DNA of 64,000 bases, taken from positions 1 to 64,000 of the forward strand of contig NZ_JAULSI010000007.1 in NCBI RefSeq assembly GCF_030711405.1. Direction: 5' to 3'. Below the pieces are notes generated by a model. It saw nothing but the letters and a program-made list of their open reading frames with translations. It was not told the DNA's origin and searched no databases. The DNA comes from Massilia brevitalea (GTDB lineage: Bacteria; Pseudomonadota; Gammaproteobacteria; Burkholderiales; Burkholderiaceae_D). The position numbers and the translations under genes were made by a program. This document shows positions 1-7,953 of this stretch, piece after piece (position 1 is the stretch's first letter; each line of letters begins with the position of its first letter).

Positions 1-1
1 G

Positions 2-911
2 GCCAGCTACGGCGAGGAATATGATCGCACGATACTAAACAATTACCGGCGATGGCTTCGATGAGCGCGTGGAGCTAGGCTTTCGATTTCTCGATCAATT
101 TATCGACAGGGATAGCGCCAACACAACGCTGGATATCGATGTGGTCGGCTTCAGCCGTGGCGCTGCGGAAGCCAGGGTCTGGATGAATACGTTAGCGAAG
201 CGCTTGCAGGACGGGAAATACACGAGCGCAGCAGGTAAGGCGCGTTGCCTGAGTCTGCGTTTCGAAGGACTATGGGACACTATGCCGCATCTGGGGGCAG
301 CGAACGGGGATGAACGCAAATACGATTTTTCTGTGCCGGGGCAGGTAAAATTCGCTGCACATGCGGTGGCCCTGAACGAGCATCGAGGGGGATGGATCAA
401 TTTCCATGGCCGCTCGATTTTGCAGAATCCTGCTTCGCCGAATGGTGGCAACCGTATCGAAATGGGGTTTGTTGGGAGTCATTCCGATATTGGCGGCGGC
501 TACGGTACAGGTGATCTCTCCGATGTTGCGCTCATGTGGATGATCAAGCAAGCAAAAGATCAGGGTATAAAAATGCTGGACCAGGTTATTGATAAGAACG
601 GTTGGAATATTGTGACAAACCCGATCCTGCACGATAAGAGCGGCAACAGGATTGATCCTGGCAGTTCGCCAGAGCGCGAAGACCGGGATTTCATCTATGG
701 CGATGGCACCAAGGTCAGACAAAGCGAGGCAGTCCTTGGCCACAATACAGCTTGGGCAAAAAGTTTCGTTAATTACTATCACAATTGGTGCGGACCCCGC
801 GGTTCACCTGCAGTTAGTCTGGTGGATATGCAAAAATACAGCGCCTGGCTCGAAACCCAAGGCGTGAATATCGGCTATGCCGTTCCATCCAATCCTCAAC
901 CGTGTAATTGA
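2..911 (+). CDS. DUF2235 (Tle1-like) T6SS lipase effector, 5'-truncated by window edge, apparent frameshift
   Basis: The protein is an alpha/beta-hydrolase of the DUF2235 family, the fold of Tle1-type type VI secretion phospholipase effectors, which hydrolyse phospholipids of target cells. In the frame that is open from the GTG at 69 I see the nucleophile elbow GFSRGA (Ser about residue 29) and the family motif GSHSDIGGGY about residue 140. The N-terminus lies outside the window. Upstream of 69 the homologous peptide continues in a different frame: bases 2-46 read ASYGEEYDRTILNNY, and the family-like continuation GDGFDERVE is only in phase if one C of the ACCGGC at 45-50 is removed. So there is a +1 frameshift near base 46, from either real decay or a base-call error. 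The base composition is visibly lower in GC than the rest of the window. The gene is followed within 6 bp by a lipoprotein gene, the usual place for the immunity gene. Confidence 0.75.
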
Positions 912-916
912 GTCCT

Positions 917-1474
917 ATGAGACGTACCGTGATCAAGTCACTCCTTGCAGGGGTAATCGGCATGCTTGGCGCCGGTTGTGTCGAGGCTGGCGAGGGCCCC
1001 GGGATGGTTTTACATTTCGCCTCATTGAAGGAAGGGATTGTGGTTGTCTGCATGGGAGGGCGTTTGCCCAGCGGGAAACGCTTCCCCGGCCCTGGCGGAC
1101 TCAGTCGAACCAAAGACTGGCTAACCGGCGGGAAGACTGAGGGGGCGGCACCGGACGGCCGACAATTGCCGGAATGGGTGGAGTTCGAGTGGACCGAATA
1201 CGCCTCTGATAAGGATGATTCAGTAGAAGAACTTGGGCCGCTTCCTGTACACGTAGAGCGGGTCGTCATCAGAGAGCGCGTGCCGCAAGATGTGATCGAA
1301 GAAGTGATTCGCTCCAAGCTTGCCACCCCGCCGGGAAAATTGCCGGACAAATCCCTTTGGTTGGATTTCGTATGGACTGACGGCGGCATCAAGTTTCATT
1401 GGCGACTCGAGTCAGTGAAGGCGGCGCCGGAATACACATTGCGATCCGGTGGTGATGTGCTTGAAAGACCTTGA
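917..1474 (+). CDS. Putative T6SS immunity lipoprotein (copy 1)
   Basis: A 185-residue protein that starts with a short lipoprotein-type signal (MRRTVIKSLL, hydrophobic stretch, then LGAGC with Cys at about 21). It is probably a periplasm-facing lipoprotein. I recognise no named domain with certainty; the body (for example APDGRQLPEWVEFEW) is reminiscent of DUF2931-like lipoproteins. Its place directly behind a DUF2235 lipase gene suggests it neutralises that effector, as Tli1 proteins do for Tle1. The ATG at 917 is preferred to the TTG at 908 because it gives the signal peptide. A second, diverged copy follows in tandem. Function is inferred from context only. Confidence 0.7.
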   Translation: MRRTVIKSLLAGVIGMLGAGCVEAGEGPGMVLHFASLKEGIVVVCMGGRLPSGKRFPGPGGLSRTKDWLTGGKTEGAAPDGRQLPEWVEFEWTEYASDKDDSVEELGPLPVHVERVVIRERVPQDVIEEVIRSKLATPPGKLPDKSLWLDFVWTDGGIKFHWRLESVKAAPEYTLRSGGDVLERP

Positions 1475-1534
1475 CCCTCCAAAAGGAGATTAGTGAGCTG
1501 TGATATCCCATCCTCAACCGTTTAATTGAGTTTT

Positions 1535-2089
1535 ATGAGACGCACCGTGATCTAGTCACTCCTTGCATGGGGCATCGGCATGCTTGGCACCGGCTGTGTC
1601 GAGGCCGATGAAGGCCCCGGCATGATGCTGCATTTCGCCTCACTGAAGGAAGGGGTGGTCATTGCTTGCAAGGGAGGACGACTGGCTAGCGGAAAGCGCT
1701 TCCCCGGCCCCGGTGCGCTTGGTCGAACCAGGGATTGGGTAACCGGCGGGGCAACCGAGGGCGCGGCACCGGACGGCCGGCAATTGCCTGAATGGGTGGA
1801 GTTCGAGTGGAAAGAATATGTCTCCGATAAAGATTATGCACTGGAAGAACTCAAAGCGCTTCCTGTGCATGTTGAACGAGTCACGATCAGGGAGCGCGTT
1901 CCGCAAGATGTCATCGACGAAGTGATTCGCTCCAGGCGCGCAACCCCGCCGGGGAAACTGCCCGACAAATCCCTCCAGTTGAATTTCGTCTGGACCGATA
2001 GCGGCATCAAGTTTCGTTGGCTGTTCAGGGAAAAGGACATCCCAAGACGTATGTCGCGATCCGGTGGCGATGTCATCGAAGGACCTTGA
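1535..2089 (+). pseudogene. Putative immunity lipoprotein (copy 2) with amber codon in the signal peptide
   Basis: This is a paralogue of the gene at 917. Aligned to copy 1, the start MRRTVI is intact, but the lysine codon AAG at position 7 is TAG at 1553-1555. The rest of the frame to the stop at 2087-2089 is open and well conserved (GRQLPEWVEFEW, RERVPQDVI, LPDKSL), which suggests recent inactivation or an internal start. Initiation at the ATG at 1580 would yield a protein that begins MLGTGC, without the positively charged and hydrophobic part of the signal, so it could not be exported as a lipoprotein. It is most simply a decaying immunity duplicate; amber readthrough or a sequence error are alternatives. 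Confidence 0.65.
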
Positions 2090-2228
2090 CCTTCAAAAGG
2101 CAGTGCAGGGTGCCCACGTTTGATTCGGTAACGACGCAAAAACGCGAAGGCTGGCTCAAACTCCACACCCCCCAGCACGGTTGAACCGGCTCACTTGCCG
2201 AGGAGGCAAGAAAGCACTTACACTGCAT

Positions 2229-2252
2229 GCGGGGCGCTAAGCGGCGCCCCGC
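2229..2252. other. Strong GC hairpin between the T6SS remnant and the sensor kinase
   Basis: A perfect 9-bp stem GCGGGGCGC / GCGCCCCGC with loop TAAGCG. No T-run follows on either strand, so it does not look like a classical intrinsic terminator. It lies about 110 bp upstream of the kinase start and may be a leader structure or a weak terminator for the upstream genes. Confidence 0.4.
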
Positions 2253-2365
2253 GCGCGTTGTAGCGCATGTGCCGTGTACGTGCGTTTGCCTTCGTTTTGC
2301 GCAAGTCTGCGCGCGGGCGCTTGTTGTGTTCACCTGGACCTTGCCCGGCCCGGCAAGGAGTTTCG

Positions 2366-4291
2366 ATGCATTCCTCATCCTTATTCGAGTCGGTTTTCAA
2401 CCACGCGCCGATCGGCAACTACCTGCTGTCGCCCACGCCCGAGGCCATCGTCCTGGCCGTGAACGACGCCTTCCTGGCGGCGTCCGGCCGCACGCGCGAG
2501 GAAATGGTCGGCGTCAGCCTGTTCACCACCTTTCCCGCCGACCCCAACGATCCCACCGACGACAGCGAGACCGTATTGCGCGCCTCGCTGGCGCGTGCGG
2601 TCGCCAGCGGCAAGCCTGACAGCCTGCCGACGGTGCGCTATCCGATTCCGGTCACGCTGGCCGATGGCAGCGTGCGCTTCGAGGAACGCTTCTGGAACGC
2701 GATCAGCACACCGCTGTTCGATGCCGACGGCCGCATCCTGTGCGTGTCCCACTCCACCAGCGACATCACCGAACAGGTGCGGGCGACGGCCGCGCTGCGC
2801 GAAAGCGAAAAGCGTTTCCGCGCCCTGACCGATGCCGCCGCCGACGTGGTCTACACCATGAGCCCGAACTGGAGCGAGATGCACCAGCTCGACGGCCGCG
2901 GCTGCCTGAAGGACACCAGCGGCTCCGACGAATCCTGGCTCGACGACTACATCCCGTCCGAGGAGCGCGTGCGCGTGCGCCAGGCCATCGACACGGCGCG
3001 CCGCAACAAGGCGGTGTTCGAACTCGAGCACAAGGTGCTGCGCGCCGACGGCAGCTGCGGCTGGACCCTGTCGCGCGCGGTGCCGATGCTCGACGCCGCG
3101 GGCGAGATCTACGAATGGATCGGCGCCGCCAACGACGTGACCGAGCGCCGCGAAACCGAGGAAAAGCTGCGCCAGGCCGACCGCCACAAGGACGAGTTCC
3201 TGGCGATGCTGGCGCACGAGCTGCGCAACCCGCTGGCGCCGCTGGGCGCGGCCGCCCAGTTGCTGCAGATGGGCAAACCCGACGAAGCGCGGGTGCGCCA
3301 CACCAGCCAGATCATCGCTCGCCAGGTGCTGCACATGACGCACCTGATCGACGACCTGCTCGACGTTTCGCGCGTGACCAACGGCCTGGTCGCGCTGGAC
3401 AAGGCGCCTGCCGAACTGAACCGCGTCCTGGCCGAAGCGGTGGAACAGGTGACGCCGCTGATGCGCGCCCGCGCGCACGATTTCTCCTGCGAATTCGCGC
3501 CGGGTACGGTGATGGTCGACGGCGACAGCAAGCGCCTGGTGCAGGTAGTGGCCAACATCCTGAACAACGCCGCCAAGTACACGCCCGAAGGCGGCACGGT
3601 TTCCCTGGCGGCCGAGGCCGACGCGCGCGAGATCCGCATTACCGTGACCGACAACGGCATCGGCATGGCGCCCCAGCTGGCGGCGCGCGCCTTCGACCTG
3701 TTTGCCCAGGCCGAGCGCAGCCCGGACCGTTCATCCGGCGGCCTTGGCCTGGGGCTGGCGCTGGTGCACAGCCTGGTCGAGCTGCACGGCGGCAGCGTGG
3801 CCTGCGACAGCGCCGGCGAAGGGCAGGGCAGCCGCTTCACGGTACGCCTGCCGCGCCTGCCCGCCGGGGAAGGCCCCGCGCAGCCCGAAGCCAGTGCGGG
3901 CGTTGCGCACGATGCTGGCGGGGCGCTGCGCATCATGGTGGTCGACGACAACGTCGACGCCGCCTCGACACTGGCCATGCTGCTGGAAATCGACGGCCAC
4001 GAGGTGGCGGTGGAACACCATCCGCACCCGGCTTTGGCGCGGGCGCGCGCCGCGCCGCCCCAGGTCTGCCTGCTCGACATCGGCTTGCCCGACATGGACG
4101 GCAAGGAGCTGGCCCAGCGCCTGCGCGCCCAGCCGGAAACGGCGCACAGCCTGCTGGTGGCGATCACCGGCTATGGCCAGGACAGCGACCGCGCCAGCGC
4201 CCTGGAGGCCGGCTTCGACCATTACCTGGTGAAACCCATCGACACGGCCAAGCTCGGCGATATCCTGGCCGAAGCCGGGGCCACGGCGTAA
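2366..4291 (+). CDS. Hybrid sensor histidine kinase (PAS-PAS-HisKA-HATPase-REC)
   Basis: A 641-residue cytosolic hybrid kinase without obvious membrane segments. The order is: PAS domain at about 10-130, second PAS/PAC at about 150-275 (ends AANDVTERR), HisKA with the phospho-acceptor in LAHELRNPL (His284), an ATPase domain with DNGIGM and GGLGLGLALV, and a C-terminal receiver starting IMVVDDN with acceptor Asp571 in LLDIGLPDMDG and the conserved Lys in YLVKPID. It should sense a small ligand or redox state through PAS and pass phosphate to its own receiver; an output partner is not adjacent. The start at 2366 is chosen because AAGGAG lies 5 bases upstream. An upstream in-frame extension to 2267 lacks such a site and is arginine-rich nonsense. 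Confidence 0.93.
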   Translation: MHSSSLFESVFNHAPIGNYLLSPTPEAIVLAVNDAFLAASGRTREEMVGVSLFTTFPADPNDPTDDSETVLRASLARAVASGKPDSLPTVRYPIPVTLADGSVRFEERFWNAISTPLFDADGRILCVSHSTSDITEQVRATAALRESEKRFRALTDAAADVVYTMSPNWSEMHQLDGRGCLKDTSGSDESWLDDYIPSEERVRVRQAIDTARRNKAVFELEHKVLRADGSCGWTLSRAVPMLDAAGEIYEWIGAANDVTERRETEEKLRQADRHKDEFLAMLAHELRNPLAPLGAAAQLLQMGKPDEARVRHTSQIIARQVLHMTHLIDDLLDVSRVTNGLVALDKAPAELNRVLAEAVEQVTPLMRARAHDFSCEFAPGTVMVDGDSKRLVQVVANILNNAAKYTPEGGTVSLAAEADAREIRITVTDNGIGMAPQLAARAFDLFAQAERSPDRSSGGLGLGLALVHSLVELHGGSVACDSAGEGQGSRFTVRLPRLPAGEGPAQPEASAGVAHDAGGALRIMVVDDNVDAASTLAMLLEIDGHEVAVEHHPHPALARARAAPPQVCLLDIGLPDMDGKELAQRLRAQPETAHSLLVAITGYGQDSDRASALEAGFDHYLVKPIDTAKLGDILAEAGATA

Positions 4292-4360
4292 GCCGGTCGA
4301 AGGATTTGCCAAGATTGCAGTAGACGGCGCCAAGATTTTTCTCCTGCCGGCGTGCAGACT

Positions 4361-4375
4361 CTCCTTTCGAAGGAG
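4361..4375 (+). promoter_or_regulatory. Hairpin that sequesters the Shine-Dalgarno of the DMT transporter gene
   Basis: CTCCTTTCGAAGGAG forms a perfect 6-bp stem (CTCCTT with AAGGAG) closed by the triloop TCG. The right arm is the ribosome site of the gene that starts at 4382. Translation may therefore depend on opening of this stem, for example by temperature or a trans-acting factor. This is seen directly; regulation is inference. Confidence 0.5.
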
Positions 4376-4381
4376 AATCGC

Positions 4382-5335
4382 ATGCACGCACAAACAACCT
4401 GGCGCGGTACCGGCGCCGGCATCGCCGCCGGCGCCTTGTGGGGGCTGGTGTTCCTGGCCCCGGAACTCACCCACGGCTTCACCTCGATGCAACTGTCGGC
4501 CGGGCGCTACCTCGCCTACGGCCTGGCGGCGGCGCTGCTGATCGCACCCGGCTGGCGCCGCGTGAGCGCGCGCCTGACGCGCAGGAAATGGTGGACCCTG
4601 GCCTGGCTCAGCCCCGCGGGCAACGTCGTCTACTACATCTTCCTTGCCAACGCGGTGCGCAGCGGCGGCGTGGCCATGGCTTCGCTGGCAATCGGCCTGT
4701 CGCCGCTGGCCGTGACGCTGTTCGGCAGGGACGAGCGGCAGGCGCTGCCGCTGCGCCGTTTGCTGCCCTCGCTGCTGCTGGGCTTCGCCGGGCTGCTGTG
4801 CATCAGCTGGGAATCGCTGCGGCAGTCCGGGCCCGGCTCGCTCTTCGGCCTGCTGTGCGCGGTCGGGGCGCTGGCGTCCTGGACGATCTACGCGGTCGCG
4901 AACAGCCGCGTGCTGGCGCGGCTGACGGCGGTCACGGCGCACGAGTGGAGCTTGCTGACCGGGGTGATGACCGGCGCCCAGGCTTTGCTGCTGGCAGTGC
5001 CTGCCTTCCTGTTCGCGTCGAACGCGCAGTCGGCGGCGGACTGGCTGCGCTTCATCGGCGTGGTGAGCGGCGTCGCCATCCCGTGCTCCATCATCGGCAA
5101 TGGCTTGTGGAACGTCGCCAGCCGCGCGCTGCCCATGAGCCTGATGGGACAGATGATCATCTTCGAGACCGTGTTCGCGGCCCTGTACGGCTGGCTGTGG
5201 GAAGCGCGCTGGCCGAGCGGACTGGAATGCGCGGCGATGCTGCTGCTGGTCTGCGGCGTGGTGTCCTGCGCCTCGGCGCACCGGAACGCGGCGCGAAAAG
5301 ACCGGGCGCCGAAGGCCGGAAATGCGGTATGCTGA
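4382..5335 (+). CDS. EamA/DMT family transporter
   Basis: A 317-residue inner-membrane protein with about ten hydrophobic helices arranged as two EamA halves. It is a drug/metabolite-transporter superfamily protein of unknown substrate, probably an exporter. Helices begin at once (AAGALWGLVFLAPEL) and the typical short loops with conserved Gly/Pro are present; the C-terminus is basic and cytosolic. The ATG at 4382 (MHAQTTW) has AAGGAG at 6 bases; the earlier ATG at 4352 would place that site inside the gene. The ribosome site lies in a hairpin (4361-4375). Confidence 0.88.
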   Translation: MHAQTTWRGTGAGIAAGALWGLVFLAPELTHGFTSMQLSAGRYLAYGLAAALLIAPGWRRVSARLTRRKWWTLAWLSPAGNVVYYIFLANAVRSGGVAMASLAIGLSPLAVTLFGRDERQALPLRRLLPSLLLGFAGLLCISWESLRQSGPGSLFGLLCAVGALASWTIYAVANSRVLARLTAVTAHEWSLLTGVMTGAQALLLAVPAFLFASNAQSAADWLRFIGVVSGVAIPCSIIGNGLWNVASRALPMSLMGQMIIFETVFAALYGWLWEARWPSGLECAAMLLLVCGVVSCASAHRNAARKDRAPKAGNAVC

Positions 5336-5388
5336 TCGACGCACCAGCCTGTTGATCGACGCGTTTCCTCAACCTTGGGAGAAATAAA

Positions 5389-5868
5389 GTGACCAGCAAA
5401 AATACGGTATGCCTGTGGTACGACGGTACGGCTTTGGAGGCGGCGCAGTTCTATGCCGAGACCTTTCCCGACAGCGCAGTCGGCGACGTATTCCGTGCGC
5501 CGGCCGACTTCCCGGCGGGGAAGGCAGGAGACGTGCTGACGGTGTTGTTCACGGTGGCCGGCATCCCCTGCCTGGGCCTGAACGGCGGCCCGATGTTCAA
5601 GCACAGCGAAGCTTTTTCCTTCCAGGTCGCCACCGACGACCAGGAAGAGACCGACCGCCTGTGGAATGCCATCGTTGGCAATGGTGGACAGGAAAGCGAG
5701 TGCGGCTGGTGCAAGGACCGCTGGGGCCTGTCCTGGCAGATCACGCCGCGCGTGCTGACCGATGCCTTGGCCAATCCCGACCCGCAAGTGGGCCGGCGTG
5801 CCTTCGAGGCGATGATGACGATGCGGAAAATCGACGTGGCGCGGATCGAGGCGGCGGTGCGCGGCTGA
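5389..5868 (+). CDS. VOC family (PhnB / 3-demethylubiquinone methyltransferase-like) protein
   Basis: A 159-residue protein with the glyoxalase-like fold of the PhnB/PF06983 group: N-terminal CLWYDGTALEAAQFYAETF, central GIPCLGLNGGP, and the typical end GWCKDRWGLSWQITPRVL. Members are often misnamed as 3-demethylubiquinone-9 3-methyltransferase; the real substrate is unknown. The start is GTG at 5389 behind GGGAGAAATAAA; no ATG gives the conserved N-terminus. Confidence 0.85.
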   Translation: MTSKNTVCLWYDGTALEAAQFYAETFPDSAVGDVFRAPADFPAGKAGDVLTVLFTVAGIPCLGLNGGPMFKHSEAFSFQVATDDQEETDRLWNAIVGNGGQESECGWCKDRWGLSWQITPRVLTDALANPDPQVGRRAFEAMMTMRKIDVARIEAAVRG

Positions 5869-5919
5869 TGGGCCGGCTTGCAGGCTGGCCGGCGTTTGCG
5901 CCGCCCAGCCTGCCTGCGT

Positions 5920-6771
5920 TCAGTCCAGGTCGGACGCGTCGTGGCGCTCGGCCACTTGCTCTTCGGGCTTGCCGCGCACGCGGTTGACCTTGCGGCCCCG
6001 GATCACGGCCGGGCGCGCCGCGATCTCGTCGGACCAGCGCTTCAGGTGCTGGTACTCGTGCACGGCCAGGAATTCGGCCGCGTCGTAGATTTCGCCCTGC
6101 ACCAGGCCGCCGTACCAGGGCCAGATCGCCATGTCGGCAATCGTGTACTCGTCGCCGGCGATGAAGCGGTTGTCGGCGAGCTGGCGGTCCAGCACATCGA
6201 GCTGGCGCTTGGCTTCCATGGCGTAGCGGTTGATCGCGTACTCGATCTTTTCCGGCGCGTAGGCGTAGAAGTGGCCGAAGCCGCCGCCCAGCAGCGGGCC
6301 GGCGCCCATCTGCCAGAACAGCCAGTTCAGGGTCTCGGTGCGCCTGGCCGGGTCTTTCGGCAGGAAGGCGACGAATTTCTCGGCCAGGTAGAGCAGGATG
6401 GAACCGGATTCGAACACGCGCACCGGCGCGTCGCCGCTGCGGTCCAGCAGGGCCGGGATCTTCGAATTCGGGTTGACGTCGACAAAACCGCTGCCGAACT
6501 GGTCGCCCTCGTTGATCTTGATGAGCCAGGCGTCGTATTCGGCGTCCTTGTGGCCGGCGGCCAGCAGCTCTTCGAGCATGATGGTCACCTTCACGCCGTT
6601 CGGCGTGGCCAGCGAATACAGCTGCAGCGGGTGCTTGCCGACCGGGAGTTCTTTCTCGTGGGTCGGCCCGGCGGTCGGGCGGTTGATGCTGGCGAAGGGG
6701 CCGCCGTTGGCGGAGGGTGCCCAGACCCTGGGCGGTTGATATTCTGTTGTTTGATGCGACTGGTCAGTCAT
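5920..6771 (-). CDS. yghU: Glutathione S-transferase family, GSH-dependent disulfide-bond oxidoreductase
   Basis: A 283-residue cytosolic protein of the YghU branch of the GST superfamily, which reduces organic hydroperoxides or disulfides with glutathione. Features typical of YghU are the long N-terminal extension before the thioredoxin fold (VWAPSANGGPFASINRPTAG), the GSH-binding region ATPNGVKVTIMLEE, NPNSKIPALLD, and the helical domain with GDEYTIADMAIWPWYG. The start at 6771 (MTDQSHQ) follows AAGGAGAACAGG; a longer frame to 6801 lacks this site. Confidence 0.9.
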   Translation of the reverse strand: MTDQSHQTTEYQPPRVWAPSANGGPFASINRPTAGPTHEKELPVGKHPLQLYSLATPNGVKVTIMLEELLAAGHKDAEYDAWLIKINEGDQFGSGFVDVNPNSKIPALLDRSGDAPVRVFESGSILLYLAEKFVAFLPKDPARRTETLNWLFWQMGAGPLLGGGFGHFYAYAPEKIEYAINRYAMEAKRQLDVLDRQLADNRFIAGDEYTIADMAIWPWYGGLVQGEIYDAAEFLAVHEYQHLKRWSDEIAARPAVIRGRKVNRVRGKPEEQVAERHDASDLD

Positions 6772-6874
6772 CCTGTTCTCCTTTGTGGGGTGGACTTGCA
6801 TGCCTGACCAGATTCTAGCCGCACTCGCCGGATGGCGCTGGCGGCGGACAAATTTGTACGGATCAGCGGCCGAA

Positions 6875-7846
6875 TCAGCGGCCGAACTCCGGGTTCGGGC
6901 GGGTCAGGTAGTACCACTCCGAGTTGGCGTTGGCCTTGGCGTCCGGGAACAGGATGCGGCCACTGAACTCGGCCACCACCGGCGTGCCGTCGGCGCGCGT
7001 GCCGATCTGTTCGCCCTCGATTACCGGATCGAAACTGGCCCAGCTGCGGGAAAACGCATCGGCGGCATCCGTCTTGTCGTGCACCACGACCATCTGCAGC
7101 GCTTCCATTTCGTCGAACGGAACCGGTTCCGGTTCCGGCGCGTCGATCAGCTTCAGGAAGGCCAGGGTGTTCATGATGGCACGGTAGGCCACTTCCGGTG
7201 CGCGCGGGTCGAGGTGCTGGCCGCATTCCAGGGTCAGCGCGTAGCCGCCCGTGGTGCGCATGTATTCGGTGGTGCCGACGCCGTAGCGCAGCACGGTTTC
7301 CAGCTCGGCCGCATTCCCGCGCGAACGGCGCTTGACGCCGCCGCCGTAGGCCGCCATCCAGCCGGTCACGAAGCGGCGCACGCCGAGGCGCCGCGCCAGT
7401 GCGCGTTCCTTCTCGGCGTGCTGGAAGGGTTCGAGGTCGCCATCATTATTGGCCGGGCCCACCATCACGAAGGGCTCGCCATGGGCGGCGTTGAACGAGT
7501 GCAGGTCGAGCAGCACGTCGTGCTGGGCCAGGAGCGGGCACAGCCAGTTGGCGACCTGGTCTTCGAAATCCTGCGGAACGTCTTTCGGGAACAGGTTGCG
7601 GTTCAGGTTGCGGTCGCCGTTGCGCTCGTTCTTCTGGTAGGCGAGGGGATTCACGATCGGCACGAAGGTGACGCTGCCGGCGGCGATACGCAGGGCGCCG
7701 CTATCGAGCTCGGCCATCACGCGCTTGATCGCTTCGGTGCCGCAGATTTCGTTGCCGTGGGTGGCGCCCATGATGATGACGCGCGGGCCCTGGCCGAGGC
7801 CGGTATAGGTGACGGATTTGAACTGGAAGTTGCGGGCGGAGCTCAT
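6875..7846 (-). CDS. M14-family zinc peptidase / succinylglutamate desuccinylase-aspartoacylase-like
   Basis: A 323-residue hydrolase of the AstE/ASPA branch of the M14 carboxypeptidase superfamily. Zinc ligands are visible in GATHGNEICG (His and Glu near residues 33-36) and in LDLHSFN. The arginine-rich NGDRNLNRNLFP matches the substrate-carboxylate binding segment of the family. It should cleave an N-acyl or amide bond of a small amino-acid conjugate; no arginine-catabolism genes are nearby, so a specific substrate cannot be named. The ATG at 7846 is used; the in-frame TTG at 7861 is possible, as neither has a strong ribosome site. Confidence 0.85.
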   Translation of the reverse strand: MSSARNFQFKSVTYTGLGQGPRVIIMGATHGNEICGTEAIKRVMAELDSGALRIAAGSVTFVPIVNPLAYQKNERNGDRNLNRNLFPKDVPQDFEDQVANWLCPLLAQHDVLLDLHSFNAAHGEPFVMVGPANNDGDLEPFQHAEKERALARRLGVRRFVTGWMAAYGGGVKRRSRGNAAELETVLRYGVGTTEYMRTTGGYALTLECGQHLDPRAPEVAYRAIMNTLAFLKLIDAPEPEPVPFDEMEALQMVVVHDKTDAADAFSRSWASFDPVIEGEQIGTRADGTPVVAEFSGRILFPDAKANANSEWYYLTRPNPEFGR

Positions 7847-7953
7847 GCGATGGTGATCCAAGGAAATATCGGTGGCGTCATTTTATCGGGAAACCTTGGC
7901 CCGTGCGGAGTCGCATGGCATCATGCGCCACCTCCGCAAGCTGGCTCTCTACG

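Larger units (their letters stand above)
893..2100 (+). repeat. Tandem duplication of about 600 bp (893-1487 and 1511-2100)
   Basis: Two adjacent diverged direct repeats. Each unit begins inside the last codons of the lipase gene (TCCTCAACCGT at 893 and at 1511, followed in both by TAATTGAG), contains a complete lipoprotein reading frame, and ends in TTCAAAAGG/TCCAAAAGG just after its stop codon. Because the repeat includes the effector tail, the event duplicated effector end plus immunity gene, and did not insert an unrelated gene. The copies differ at many positions, so the event is not recent. Confidence 0.8.

Noticed and set aside
2267-2365. N-terminal extension of the hybrid sensor kinase
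   Set aside because: The only strong ribosome site (AAGGAG at 2355-2360) serves the ATG at 2366, and the extension has no protein character.
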